Shown here piece after piece: positions 16,426 through 24,462 of a stretch of DNA of 64,000 nucleotides. The notes beneath the pieces were generated by a model. The model saw only the letters and a program-made list of their open reading frames with translations, had not been told where the DNA came from and searched no databases. The first letter of the stretch is position 1, and each line of letters starts with the position of its first letter. The position numbers were made by a program, and so were the translations under genes. Origin of the DNA: Cuneatibacter caecimuris (GTDB taxonomy: Bacteria > Bacillota > Clostridia > Lachnospirales > Lachnospiraceae); the NCBI RefSeq assembly GCF_004216775.1, contig NZ_SGXF01000006.1, positions 145,299 through 209,298 on the forward strand, read 5' to 3'.

Positions 16426-17451
16426 ATGTCAGACCATTCCGGCTCTATCTATTACAAATGCAAGCTCCTGTTCTGCACATTCCTGGTTTTTGCGGCTGCG
16501 CTCCTGCCTCTGTCGGGATGCAGCCGCAAAGCAGAACCTGTTTCCAGAACGGATTTCATGTTCGATACAGTTGTGACATTGACGCTTTATGATCCGGCGG
16601 ATGAAAGCCTGTTGGGAGAAGCTCTGGCATACTGCAGAAGCTTTGAACAGATTTTCAGCCGCACAAACTCTGAAAGCGAGCTTTACCGGATCAATCACCG
16701 GCAGCCCGGCGAACGCACTCTCCAGCTCTCTGACGATTTGTCCTCAGCTATTTCTTCCGCTCTCGCCTGGGCGCATCTATCGGACGGGGCTCTGGATATT
16801 TCCATGGGGCGGGTGGTTTCTCTCTGGGATTTCCAGGGAGAAGATCCAAAGCCGCCTTCTTCTGAGGAAGTCCGGCTGGCCCTGCAGTCTTCCGGATGGG
16901 ACCGGCTCCGTCTGGAAGGAAATATGCTCACATTTCCCAATGATACCATGGAGCTGGATTTGGGCGCAGTAGCAAAAGGTTATATTGCGGACAGGCTGAA
17001 AGACTGGCTGAAACAGCGCGGCGTTGCCAGCGCGCTGATCAATCTGGGCGGCAACCTGCTCTGTCTCGGTTCCCAGCCGGACGGCGCTCCGTTTCACTTG
17101 GGAATCCAGAAACCTTTTGGGACAGTTTCTGAGCTGGCCGGCACATGTGCTGTCAAAGACCAGTCCATGGTGACTTCAGGGACTTATCAGAGAAATTTCA
17201 CTTCAATGGGGGTGACGTACCACCACCTGCTGAACCCTGAAACAGGCTGGCCCAGCGAAAACGGTCTTGTCTCTGTGACCATTCTGACTTCTTCCAGCGC
17301 AGATGCAGACGCGCTGAGCACCGCTTGCTTTATTCTGGGCAAAGAAAAAGGGATGGCTCTCATCGAAAGCCTTCCCGATACGGAAGCAGTTTTTATCGGC
17401 GAGAACAGCGAAACCACCGCATCTTCCGGCTGGCCCGGACAGATGCGGTGA
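16426..17451 (+). CDS. apbE: FAD:protein FMN transferase, lipoprotein (ApbE family)
   Basis: 341-residue flavinyltransferase that transfers FMN from FAD onto a Ser/Thr of target proteins outside the membrane. The signal peptide ends in a lipobox (LPLSGC). The ApbE core shows FDTVVTLTLYD, GAVAKGYIADRL, an INLGGN nucleotide motif and the C-terminal DADALSTACFILG. Likely clients encoded nearby are RnfG and RnfD, which carry the FMN-attachment motifs. Start at 16426 follows GGAGGTG by 7 bases. It is divergent from the EetA/EetB-like pair. Confidence 0.93.
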   Translation: MSDHSGSIYYKCKLLFCTFLVFAAALLPLSGCSRKAEPVSRTDFMFDTVVTLTLYDPADESLLGEALAYCRSFEQIFSRTNSESELYRINHRQPGERTLQLSDDLSSAISSALAWAHLSDGALDISMGRVVSLWDFQGEDPKPPSSEEVRLALQSSGWDRLRLEGNMLTFPNDTMELDLGAVAKGYIADRLKDWLKQRGVASALINLGGNLLCLGSQPDGAPFHLGIQKPFGTVSELAGTCAVKDQSMVTSGTYQRNFTSMGVTYHHLLNPETGWPSENGLVSVTILTSSSADADALSTACFILGKEKGMALIESLPDTEAVFIGENSETTASSGWPGQMR

Positions 17452-17475
17452 TTTTCCCATGCGTTTCCTTCCCGG

Positions 17476-18525
17476 TTAGTTCCATTTCACTTGTTTCAGG
17501 TCCGGCCAGCACTGTTCCGCCTGCCGGAGGATCTTCTTTTTTCCCTTTTCTCCTACCTGCTCAAACATCTGTATTTCCAACTTATGATTCTTTTCCTTCC
17601 ATCTTCCCGCCACTCTGCCCTGATACAGTATTCCGGGCATCACAATGCCCGATAGGTTGAATATACCACGAAGATGTTCTGGTGGCAGAAACAGGCTTTC
17701 TTTTTTTTGATATCCCAGCAGAAGCTGATCAAACCCGGCCAGAAAAATGCAGTCTGGAATTTCAGGATAATCTGCAGGCGCCTCACAATCGTCTTCCGCC
17801 TCATATCTGTATGTTTCTCCTGTCTTCACTTCTTTCAGTGCCAGTTTATTCATCCAGCCCCTCACTCTTGATTTCGGCGCTTTGAAATAATAAGCGGCGT
17901 CATTTACTGACGAAGGTCCAAAAAAAGTGAAATAGCGCCGGGCCAGTTCCAACTCTGCGGCCTCTTTTTCCATGGGATCAAAGTCCGGGCATCGCTGAAA
18001 GGCTTTCTCTTCCTGCACCAGATAGGAAATTTTTCCTGTTTCCGCCAGATACCGGATCATTCCTCCCCAGGAATTAAATAAGCTTTCACATTCCCGGTCT
18101 GTCATCCCTTCTAAAAAGCACTGTTTTTTCAGTTCTTCCCTCCTGGAGATTCCCTCTCCGATCAGCGACAGAATCCGATCTGCAAAATATTGCTTTCTAT
18201 CCAGCGTGATATATTCATCTGCTTCCATCCTGTCCACCGGACGGAGAAAATGATCTCTTCCCTGATGAAGAAACAGGGATAGATCTTCTTTTGCGAACAC
18301 ATGAACCGTCCCTCGCAGAGTCCAGCTTTTCACAAGTCTGTCCCGGATTTCCTGACAGTCAGGCTCCGTCCCTTCCGGACATCGGATTTTCAGACTGTGA
18401 AAAACATTGCGCATGAACTGGGCCTGCAGTCCGTTTAAATCTTTGCAGACCCGGACAGGCTCTGCAGGAGCGGTCAAATGCTGCCGGAATAAAATTTTAG
18501 CTTTGCATAAATCCAGACTGCTCAA
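17476..18525 (-). CDS. AlkZ-like winged-helix DNA glycosylase family protein
   Basis: 349-residue protein of the HTH_42/AlkZ family. Members such as E. coli AlkZ (YcaQ) unhook DNA crosslinks or remove alkylated bases using a Q-x-Q catalytic motif. Here the motif is LNGLQAQFM (Gln34, Gln36), in the expected place near the N-terminus. The later WTLRGTVHV and FLAGFDQLLLGY segments are also family-typical. Its ATG overlaps the stop of the upstream lipoprotein gene (ATGA), an odd operon partner. Substrate not predictable. Confidence 0.8.
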   Translation of the reverse strand: MSSLDLCKAKILFRQHLTAPAEPVRVCKDLNGLQAQFMRNVFHSLKIRCPEGTEPDCQEIRDRLVKSWTLRGTVHVFAKEDLSLFLHQGRDHFLRPVDRMEADEYITLDRKQYFADRILSLIGEGISRREELKKQCFLEGMTDRECESLFNSWGGMIRYLAETGKISYLVQEEKAFQRCPDFDPMEKEAAELELARRYFTFFGPSSVNDAAYYFKAPKSRVRGWMNKLALKEVKTGETYRYEAEDDCEAPADYPEIPDCIFLAGFDQLLLGYQKKESLFLPPEHLRGIFNLSGIVMPGILYQGRVAGRWKEKNHKLEIQMFEQVGEKGKKKILRQAEQCWPDLKQVKWN

Positions 18526-19775
18526 TTATTCTCCTCTCCCTCTTCCCCATACATCGGAATTCCCATTTCTTCCAGCACCCGGCAGTATCCGGAACCGCTG
18601 ATGAGCGTATGGCTCAGGTCTTCCACCGGTTTCTCCTGATTCAGCCTGATCTGTGTTTCCAAACGATGGATCTCCTCTTCTGTCATCCGTCCGGAAATCC
18701 GAAACAGCGCCAGAAGGGAGTCGAGGTACACATATTCAAAAACATTACACTTCTGATTCACCACTGCGTCACTGGTATACAGAAAATAATAATCAATCAG
18801 CTGGGAAGCCGCTTCCGGCCTGCTCATCAGTTCCTGTACGACAGGGCTTTTCTCCAGGTCTTCTTTCAGCCAGGTCTCTCTGTCACAGCTGAGATGCGCT
18901 CCCACCTCCATCCAGGAGGCGTCTAGGCTGCCCAGAGTGATCAGGTTCCAGGTACTAAGCGTTTTTAATACTTCCGGGTCTGTCTTGGCGGCATCCCACT
19001 CCGGCGTTCCGGGGAGCAGCAGATAGCCTGCATAAATCTCTGCTTCTGTTTCCGGGGACAGGGTTTTCAACCCCGCTCCAAAATCCCGAAGGCATCCCTC
19101 ATAAGTCTCTCCGCCTGCCATTCTGGGATGGGTTTCATATTCTCTGATATAAACTGATACTCTCTGATCCAATCGCCTGATATCTCCCTCCAGCATCAGC
19201 CCGCGGTAACGGATATAAGCCAGAAGCCGTTCCAAAAGGCAATATTCATAGAGGTTGTCTTTCTGCTCCAGAACTTCATCGCTGGTATATCTGAAATAAT
19301 AATCCACAGCAGCCTTTCCCAAATCCTTCCGGGTACACAGCTCTTTCAATACTGGGTTGGTTTTCTCCTGCTCTTCTCCCCAGACATGGAACCATTCCGG
19401 AGCTGCTTCGCCGCTTGTCTCCCGGGTGGCATCCAGGGTATACAATGTGATCAGGTTTTCTGTGCTCAATCTTTTCAGAACTGTTTCTTCTGTTCTGGCG
19501 GCATCCCACTCCGGCGTTCCAGGTATAATCTGATATCCTTCATACAGCTTCTCTTTCATCTTTTCTGAGAGAGTCGCTGTCCCTTCTTCTAAAGAATTTT
19601 CCTCTGTTTCTGTTTCCTCCTTGCAGGTTTCACTTTCGGCATTATTTGATTCTCCTGTAAATTCTGGAATCGTAACTGGTTTCTCCGGAAGGCGGCTCTC
19701 CTGGGAAGCTGGTTGTCCGCAGCCAGTGAGAAAGCATAGAGTGAATGCGATACAGATTAACATTTTCATAATCAA
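18522..19775 (-). CDS. Lipoprotein with two tandem repeats of an uncharacterised domain
   Basis: 417 residues. The signal peptide ends in the lipobox LTGC (Cys19), followed by an acidic linker (about 20-70). Two homologous units follow, about 80-205 and 251-375. Each opens with PGTPEWDAA, has LST-x-NLITL, then VxELxxR, DYYFxYTSD and an E/DxLLA segment. The protein is predicted on the outer face of the membrane. The same domain, once, forms the N-terminus of the next upstream gene product. No function known. It is translationally coupled to the AlkZ-like gene. Confidence 0.75.
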   Translation of the reverse strand: MIMKMLICIAFTLCFLTGCGQPASQESRLPEKPVTIPEFTGESNNAESETCKEETETEENSLEEGTATLSEKMKEKLYEGYQIIPGTPEWDAARTEETVLKRLSTENLITLYTLDATRETSGEAAPEWFHVWGEEQEKTNPVLKELCTRKDLGKAAVDYYFRYTSDEVLEQKDNLYEYCLLERLLAYIRYRGLMLEGDIRRLDQRVSVYIREYETHPRMAGGETYEGCLRDFGAGLKTLSPETEAEIYAGYLLLPGTPEWDAAKTDPEVLKTLSTWNLITLGSLDASWMEVGAHLSCDRETWLKEDLEKSPVVQELMSRPEAASQLIDYYFLYTSDAVVNQKCNVFEYVYLDSLLALFRISGRMTEEEIHRLETQIRLNQEKPVEDLSHTLISGSGYCRVLEEMGIPMYGEEGEENN

Positions 19776-19783
19776 TCCTCCGA

Positions 19784-20842
19784 TTAATAATGAACCCTCT
19801 TATAATAAGTCAAAATTTCAGCTCCCGTATAATAAGGACAATATGTATGGGCGTGTCTCATTAATGGACCTATTCCCCACTTTGAAATAACGGCTGAAGA
19901 ACTAGTAATATTTCCCGAATGATCTCCCTTATAAGAAGCTCCATTGGCATCATAGTAAATTTTTTCTCCTTGAGAATAACTAACAGCAGCATAACTTCCA
20001 TCATGCATATAACTCCATGGGTTCTCCATCCAAACTAAAATATTCGTTAAAGACTGATACCACGCATATGCATGACAATTATACTGGTATGTAGCTGAAG
20101 CAATTTTTGAAGCATTTGGATATGTACGAAGCATTTCCTTTTCTGCCTCTCTTGCCAGACTTTCATGATCTGCATCATCATAATTTGTACGTCTTATTGA
20201 AACAGGTGTACCAACTGGAGTATAGACTACATCTAGTGCTTCTTTTTTTGTTAAATCAACTTGTTCGTTTGACATCTGCTTATATATACATCCCTTAGTT
20301 TTAGGCAATGACAAACTATCAGATAAACAAACACTTATTTCAGGTTCCATAAAAGAAAGGAACTTATCTTTCTCAGGATTCTTCAATTCCCCTTTAAAAT
20401 ACAAATAAGACAAAATACCTTCTAACGCATAATCTTTCAAGTCGCAAGGATCCGCTTCATTATAGTTTGCATACGATACCACAATATTTTGCTCATAAAA
20501 ATCAAATAGAATTGTTGACACATCCTCTCTTTCAAGTAGCTCAGCTAAGCTACCACAGTGCTCCCTCAATGCAAGAATACCATCCTCTAGTGAATCGAAT
20601 AAAAACATATCTACCAACAAAGGATATTCTAATACATACTGTAATAGTTCTTCCGTCGTTAAATCATTCAATTTTTCAACTGAAACATCACACGCTTCAA
20701 TCATATCCAAATGTGAAGAAAATTCTTTCCAAATACTTGAATCACGATTCACAGGATATAAAAAAGCATTATCTGCAAATACCAAATGACTACTACAAAA
20801 GCAACATAACACCGCACTTAAAGTACAAATAAGTTTTTTCAT
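19784..20842 (-). CDS. Secreted protein: repeat-type N-terminal domain plus putative Cys/His hydrolase domain
   Basis: 352 residues with a clear signal peptide (cleavage near VFA-DN). Residues ~30-165 resemble the units of the neighbouring lipoprotein (SSIWKE, LTTEELL, LAELLERED, LFDFYE). The C-terminal ~100 residues contain YNCHAYAW (Cys256), DGSY, a GDHSG (His308), VISKWG and a final RHAHTYCPYY. The Cys followed by His-Ser and SKWG recalls papain-fold NlpC/P60- or CHAP-like secreted enzymes; this is inference. The gene is markedly more A+T-rich than its neighbours, suggesting horizontal acquisition. Confidence 0.7.
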   Translation of the reverse strand: MKKLICTLSAVLCCFCSSHLVFADNAFLYPVNRDSSIWKEFSSHLDMIEACDVSVEKLNDLTTEELLQYVLEYPLLVDMFLFDSLEDGILALREHCGSLAELLEREDVSTILFDFYEQNIVVSYANYNEADPCDLKDYALEGILSYLYFKGELKNPEKDKFLSFMEPEISVCLSDSLSLPKTKGCIYKQMSNEQVDLTKKEALDVVYTPVGTPVSIRRTNYDDADHESLAREAEKEMLRTYPNASKIASATYQYNCHAYAWYQSLTNILVWMENPWSYMHDGSYAAVSYSQGEKIYYDANGASYKGDHSGNITSSSAVISKWGIGPLMRHAHTYCPYYTGAEILTYYKRVHY

Positions 20843-20955
20843 AATAACCCCTCCTAATTCTTAGTCTTCTATTAATTATAAATAACACCTTGGTAAATGT
20901 CAACAAATAATCATCAAAAGCATCATATCATTTGTTTACTTTTTTCTTGTACCAT

Positions 20956-21624
20956 TTACAATGACACGTATTTTCGAATATGCCCGTCCGGGTCTTTTTC
21001 AAAATGCTGCAGCAGATCACGCCGCCCAAATTTTTTGGCAATACGGCACGCTGCCATACGAATTTTCGGAGCCGGATGTTCTGCCATAAGATCATACAGC
21101 TGCAAATAGTTTTCCGGCGTGCAGAAATCTGCCAAGTGCTCTGCAATAGCAATCTTGGCGCTGTCCGTACCGCAGGTTCGATACAGGTTTAAAGTTCGCT
21201 CCAGATTCTCTTTACTTTTTTCCACGCCGTCAAGGACCTGATAGAAATAGCAGCCCAGCCAGCTGCGGCAGCTCTCCAGACAAGCAAAAATCTCCTCGTC
21301 CGCAATTTTAATTTTGCCATTAACAAGATGATCCAGGGCTGTTGTGACAAGAAACTTTTCTTTGCTCTTGAGAGCCTTCAGCAGATCGGAACTCAGCTCA
21401 GAAGATTCCGCGAAGTCAAATATCACGGACAAGACATATCTCCGCTTGTACTTGTCCGCAGATGCTATATACTTTTTCAGCAGCTCATACGCCTCATGGG
21501 TGCCTGCAAGCCGAAGGGCTTCGCATGCCAAAACAAAAGTCTGCATATGGGGCGAATCCATCATTTCACTTAACTCTGCAAAAGAAAGATTTTCAGGCAC
21601 ATCCTGTCCATTCACCCTTTTCAT
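20956..21624 (-). CDS. HEAT-repeat-like protein
   Basis: 222 residues, almost entirely alpha-helical with about five HEAT-like helical pairs. Examples are MQTFVLACEALRLAGTHEAY, KFLVTTALDHLVNGKIK and APKIRMAACRIAKKFGR. Such solenoids are protein-interaction scaffolds, and no enzymatic motif is visible. It lies between the A+T-rich secreted-protein gene and rnfB on the same strand. Possible roles include an immunity or adaptor protein, but nothing in the sequence proves this. Confidence 0.65.
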   Translation of the reverse strand: MKRVNGQDVPENLSFAELSEMMDSPHMQTFVLACEALRLAGTHEAYELLKKYIASADKYKRRYVLSVIFDFAESSELSSDLLKALKSKEKFLVTTALDHLVNGKIKIADEEIFACLESCRSWLGCYFYQVLDGVEKSKENLERTLNLYRTCGTDSAKIAIAEHLADFCTPENYLQLYDLMAEHPAPKIRMAACRIAKKFGRRDLLQHFEKDPDGHIRKYVSL

Positions 21625-21666
21625 CCGCCTGCCTCCAATAGAAAGAACAAATTATTTCTTATAAGC

Positions 21667-21749
21667 AGAAAGCGCGGGCTTCCCCACGCTTTCCTGCTGT
21701 ATAGGATACTGCCTTCCCTATGCAATAAAACCCTCCAGGGGGATTTTTT
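21667..21749 (-). terminator. Hairpins after the rnf operon
   Basis: Two minus-strand hairpins follow the rnfB stop. One is a short AAAATCCCCC / GAGGGTTTT stem-loop ending in TTTTATT (about 21728-21749). The other is a stronger GCAGGAAAGCGTGGG / CCCGCGCTTTCTGC stem (about 21667-21697). Together they likely end the rnf transcript. Confidence 0.55.
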
Positions 21750-21751
21750 CA

Positions 21752-22546
21752 TTACCGCATCACAATTACATGAGCCGGACATTTCTCCGCGCATTTCCCG
21801 CAGCCGGTACATTTCGCATAATCAATATGCGCCAGGCTGTTGGTCACTGTGATGGCCCCGCTTTCGCAGACCTTGGTGCACAGCGTACAGCCGATACATC
21901 CTGCCTCACAGGCTGCGCGCACGTTTTTGCCCTTATCCCGGGAGCTGCACCGCACCAGATAGTCAGCGCCATACGGCACCAGCTCGATCAGATGGTTGGG
22001 ACAGACTGCCATACACTTGCCGCAGGCCTTACATGCCTCCGCATCCACCACAGCCACGCCGTCCACCACATGAATCGCGTCAAAGGGGCAGGTGCGCTGG
22101 CAGCTGCCATAGCCCAGGCAGCCGTAGCTGCACCGCTTATCCCCATGCCCCGGCACCACAAAGACCTGCCGGCAGTCCATCTCCCCGTAATACTCGTACT
22201 GCTTCACTGTTTTTTCACGGCTGCCTGAACAGCGCACAAAAGCAGTCATCCGCACAGCCTCCGCGCCTTCCACACCCATGACTTTGGCGATCTGCTGCGC
22301 CACTTCCGCCCCGCCCACCGGACAGGCATTCACTGCCGCGCTGCCGGAGGCGATGGCGGCGGCCAGGCCGTCGCAGCCCGGGAAGCCGCAGCCCCCGCAG
22401 TTATTCCCCGGCAGCAGCGCCCGCACCAGCTGTTCTTTTTCATCCACATCCACCTGGAACTTTTTCCCGGCCACGCCCAAAAACAGGCCGATCAGGAGGC
22501 CCAGGACTCCTACTACCGCAACCGCGGTCAATATTCCTGCTAACAT
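21752..22546 (-). CDS. rnfB: Rnf complex subunit B (Fe-S electron transfer)
   Basis: 264-residue subunit that takes electrons from reduced ferredoxin on the cytoplasmic side. It has an N-terminal membrane helix (1-26) and a four-Cys cluster motif (CGGCGFPGC). A Cys-rich middle follows, then ferredoxin-type [4Fe-4S] motifs (CKACGKCMAVCP, CIGCTLCTKVCE, CTGCGKCAEKCP). It is the last gene of rnfCDGEAB, 10 bases after rnfA. Confidence 0.95.
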   Translation of the reverse strand: MLAGILTAVAVVGVLGLLIGLFLGVAGKKFQVDVDEKEQLVRALLPGNNCGGCGFPGCDGLAAAIASGSAAVNACPVGGAEVAQQIAKVMGVEGAEAVRMTAFVRCSGSREKTVKQYEYYGEMDCRQVFVVPGHGDKRCSYGCLGYGSCQRTCPFDAIHVVDGVAVVDAEACKACGKCMAVCPNHLIELVPYGADYLVRCSSRDKGKNVRAACEAGCIGCTLCTKVCESGAITVTNSLAHIDYAKCTGCGKCAEKCPAHVIVMR

Positions 22547-22556
22547 CCCGCACCTC

Positions 22557-23132
22557 CTATATTAAACCGGAAAAACCGATAAATGCAATGGCCATCAGAC
22601 CGGCGGTGATCAGCACAATAGGCGCGCCCTGAAATGCTTTCGGCACGTTGTTGTGGGCGATCCGTTCCCGGATGCCCGCCATGATCACAATGGCAATGGT
22701 AAAGCCCACCGCGGTGCCCAGACCATTGATCACGCTCTCCAGAATTCCATATTCATTCTGCACATTCAAAAGCGCCACACCCAGCACCGCGCAGTTCGTG
22801 GTGATCAGAGGCAGATATACGCCAAGCGCGCTGTACAGCCCAGGGCTGCTCTTTTTCAAAAACAGCTCCACAAATTGCACCAGAGCAGCGATCACCAGGA
22901 TAAATACAATGGTATTCAAGTATTCCAGATGAAACCGGACCAGCAGATAATTGTAAATCACGCTGGTGCACAGGGAAGATAGGGTGATGACGAAAATTAC
23001 CGCGCCGCCCATGCCTGCCGCCGTTTTCACCTGCTTGGATACGCCCAGGAAAGGACAAAGGCCCAGGAACTGGCTCAGTACCACATTGTTGATCAGCGCA
23101 GAGCTGATCAGAATCAAAATCAGAGTTTTCAT
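22557..23132 (-). CDS. rnfA: Rnf complex subunit A
   Basis: 191-residue membrane subunit with six transmembrane segments. It has the characteristic N-terminal NNVVLSQFLGLCPFLG and the symmetry-related NCAVLGVALLN. Each holds a Cys proposed to ligate the membrane [2Fe-2S] cluster shared with RnfE. It starts inside the rnfE stop (4-base overlap). Confidence 0.95.
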   Translation of the reverse strand: MKTLILILISSALINNVVLSQFLGLCPFLGVSKQVKTAAGMGGAVIFVITLSSLCTSVIYNYLLVRFHLEYLNTIVFILVIAALVQFVELFLKKSSPGLYSALGVYLPLITTNCAVLGVALLNVQNEYGILESVINGLGTAVGFTIAIVIMAGIRERIAHNNVPKAFQGAPIVLITAGLMAIAFIGFSGLI

Positions 23133-23827
23133 TTTTCAGCCCCCTCCTCTTCTTTTCTGTCGCCGCAGCCGGAAGATCCGCAGTGCATGCAGTCTCCGCC
23201 GCAGGCCTCCTGCTTCTTGCCAGGAACATTGGTGGCGGAACGCAGCTTCAGCTTATTCTGCAGCGCAGTCAGCATAGCCAGCACAAAAAACGCGCCGGGA
23301 GCCATGACAAAAATCACGATGGGCTCATATGCCTCCGGCATGATCTGAAAGCCGAAAATACTTCCGCTGCCCAGAAGCTCACGGAACAGGCCGATACAGG
23401 TGAGGCCCAGGGTGAAGCCCAGGCCCATGCCAATCCCGTCAAAAATAGAGGCAACCGGACCGTTTTTTGATGCGTAGGACTCCGCTCTTCCCAGAATAAT
23501 ACAGTTTACCACGATCAGAGGAATATAAATTCCCAGAGAGTCATAAAGGGAGGGAATAAAACCCTGCAGCAGGAGCTGCACGATGGTCACCAGAGACGCC
23601 ACAATTACAATATACGCAGGGATTCTCACTCCGTCCGGAATGATTTTCCGCATCAGAGAGATCACCAGATTGGAGCAGGCCAGAACCACCATGGTGGTCA
23701 GACCCATACCCAGGCCATTGATGGCGGAGGTGGTTACCGCAAGAGTGGGGCACATTCCCAGCATCAGCACAAAGGTAGGATTCTCCTTGATCACTCCGTT
23801 AAAAAGACGTTCGCCTATTTTATTCAT
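23129..23827 (-). CDS. rnfE: Rnf complex subunit E with Cys-rich C-terminal tail
   Basis: 232-residue membrane subunit, paralogous to RnfA, with NPTFVLMLGMCPTLAVT and VNCIILGRAE segments that contain the cluster cysteines. Unusual is the soluble tail (206-232), with Cys209, 213, 216 and 221 in a CGGDCMHCGSSGCG arrangement. Core RnfE proteins end without such a tail. It could bind a metal or cluster. The start overlaps the rnfG stop. Confidence 0.93.
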   Translation of the reverse strand: MNKIGERLFNGVIKENPTFVLMLGMCPTLAVTTSAINGLGMGLTTMVVLACSNLVISLMRKIIPDGVRIPAYIVIVASLVTIVQLLLQGFIPSLYDSLGIYIPLIVVNCIILGRAESYASKNGPVASIFDGIGMGLGFTLGLTCIGLFRELLGSGSIFGFQIMPEAYEPIVIFVMAPGAFFVLAMLTALQNKLKLRSATNVPGKKQEACGGDCMHCGSSGCGDRKEEEGAEK

Positions 23828-24462
23828 TTTCCCGCCTCCTTTGCCGCATCCGCAAAATATACGCCGGCGTTCACCGCACGGGTCACTGCTTTGGATGTGA
23901 TGGTGGCCCCGGTGATCGCCTGGATCTCAGCACCGCCCGGCTGGCCGTTCTTCACAACGGAAATCTCCTGCCCGCCTTTTCCGGCATACTGGTTCAGGAA
24001 GGAGGAATTTACCGCATTGGCTCCCAGTCCCGGAGACTCGCTGTGGGTGAGAATCTGCACGCCCATCACCTTTCCTTCCCCGTCGACGCCTATGGATACG
24101 CTGATATTTCCGCCGTAGCCTTCCTTGGTCAGCACCGTCAGCACATAGCCGATCTGATTTCCGGAAGCGTCCAGCGCCTGTTTCGCTTCTGTAACAGAAA
24201 TTTTCTCCCAGTCCTTGCCTCCGGCAGCAAATAGGCCGGCTGAATCAGCGGCGAAGGCTTTCAATTCTTCTGTTTCTTTAAAATCAACGGCTGCAGCAAA
24301 TACTTTTTGATAGGCTTTCAGGCTGGCCTCTGCCTTCTGTTTTTCAATGGGATCCAGGGTAATCTGGTAAACCAGGCCCAGCAGCAGGCCGGAAATCAAC
24401 GTAATTGCGCAAAGGACCATCGCATTTTTGAGGATATTGCTCTTTCCCTTTTTACCTGCCAT
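23824..24462 (-). CDS. rnfG: Rnf complex subunit G (covalent FMN)
   Basis: 212-residue subunit with an N-terminal membrane anchor (NAMVLCAITLISGLLLGLVY) and an extracytoplasmic FMN-binding domain. The attachment motif AITGATITSKAV is present; a Thr here receives FMN from ApbE. The start at 24462 has GGAGG upstream and overlaps rnfD by 11 bases; an earlier in-frame Met is less well placed. Confidence 0.94.
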   Translation of the reverse strand: MAGKKGKSNILKNAMVLCAITLISGLLLGLVYQITLDPIEKQKAEASLKAYQKVFAAAVDFKETEELKAFAADSAGLFAAGGKDWEKISVTEAKQALDASGNQIGYVLTVLTKEGYGGNISVSIGVDGEGKVMGVQILTHSESPGLGANAVNSSFLNQYAGKGGQEISVVKNGQPGGAEIQAITGATITSKAVTRAVNAGVYFADAAKEAGK

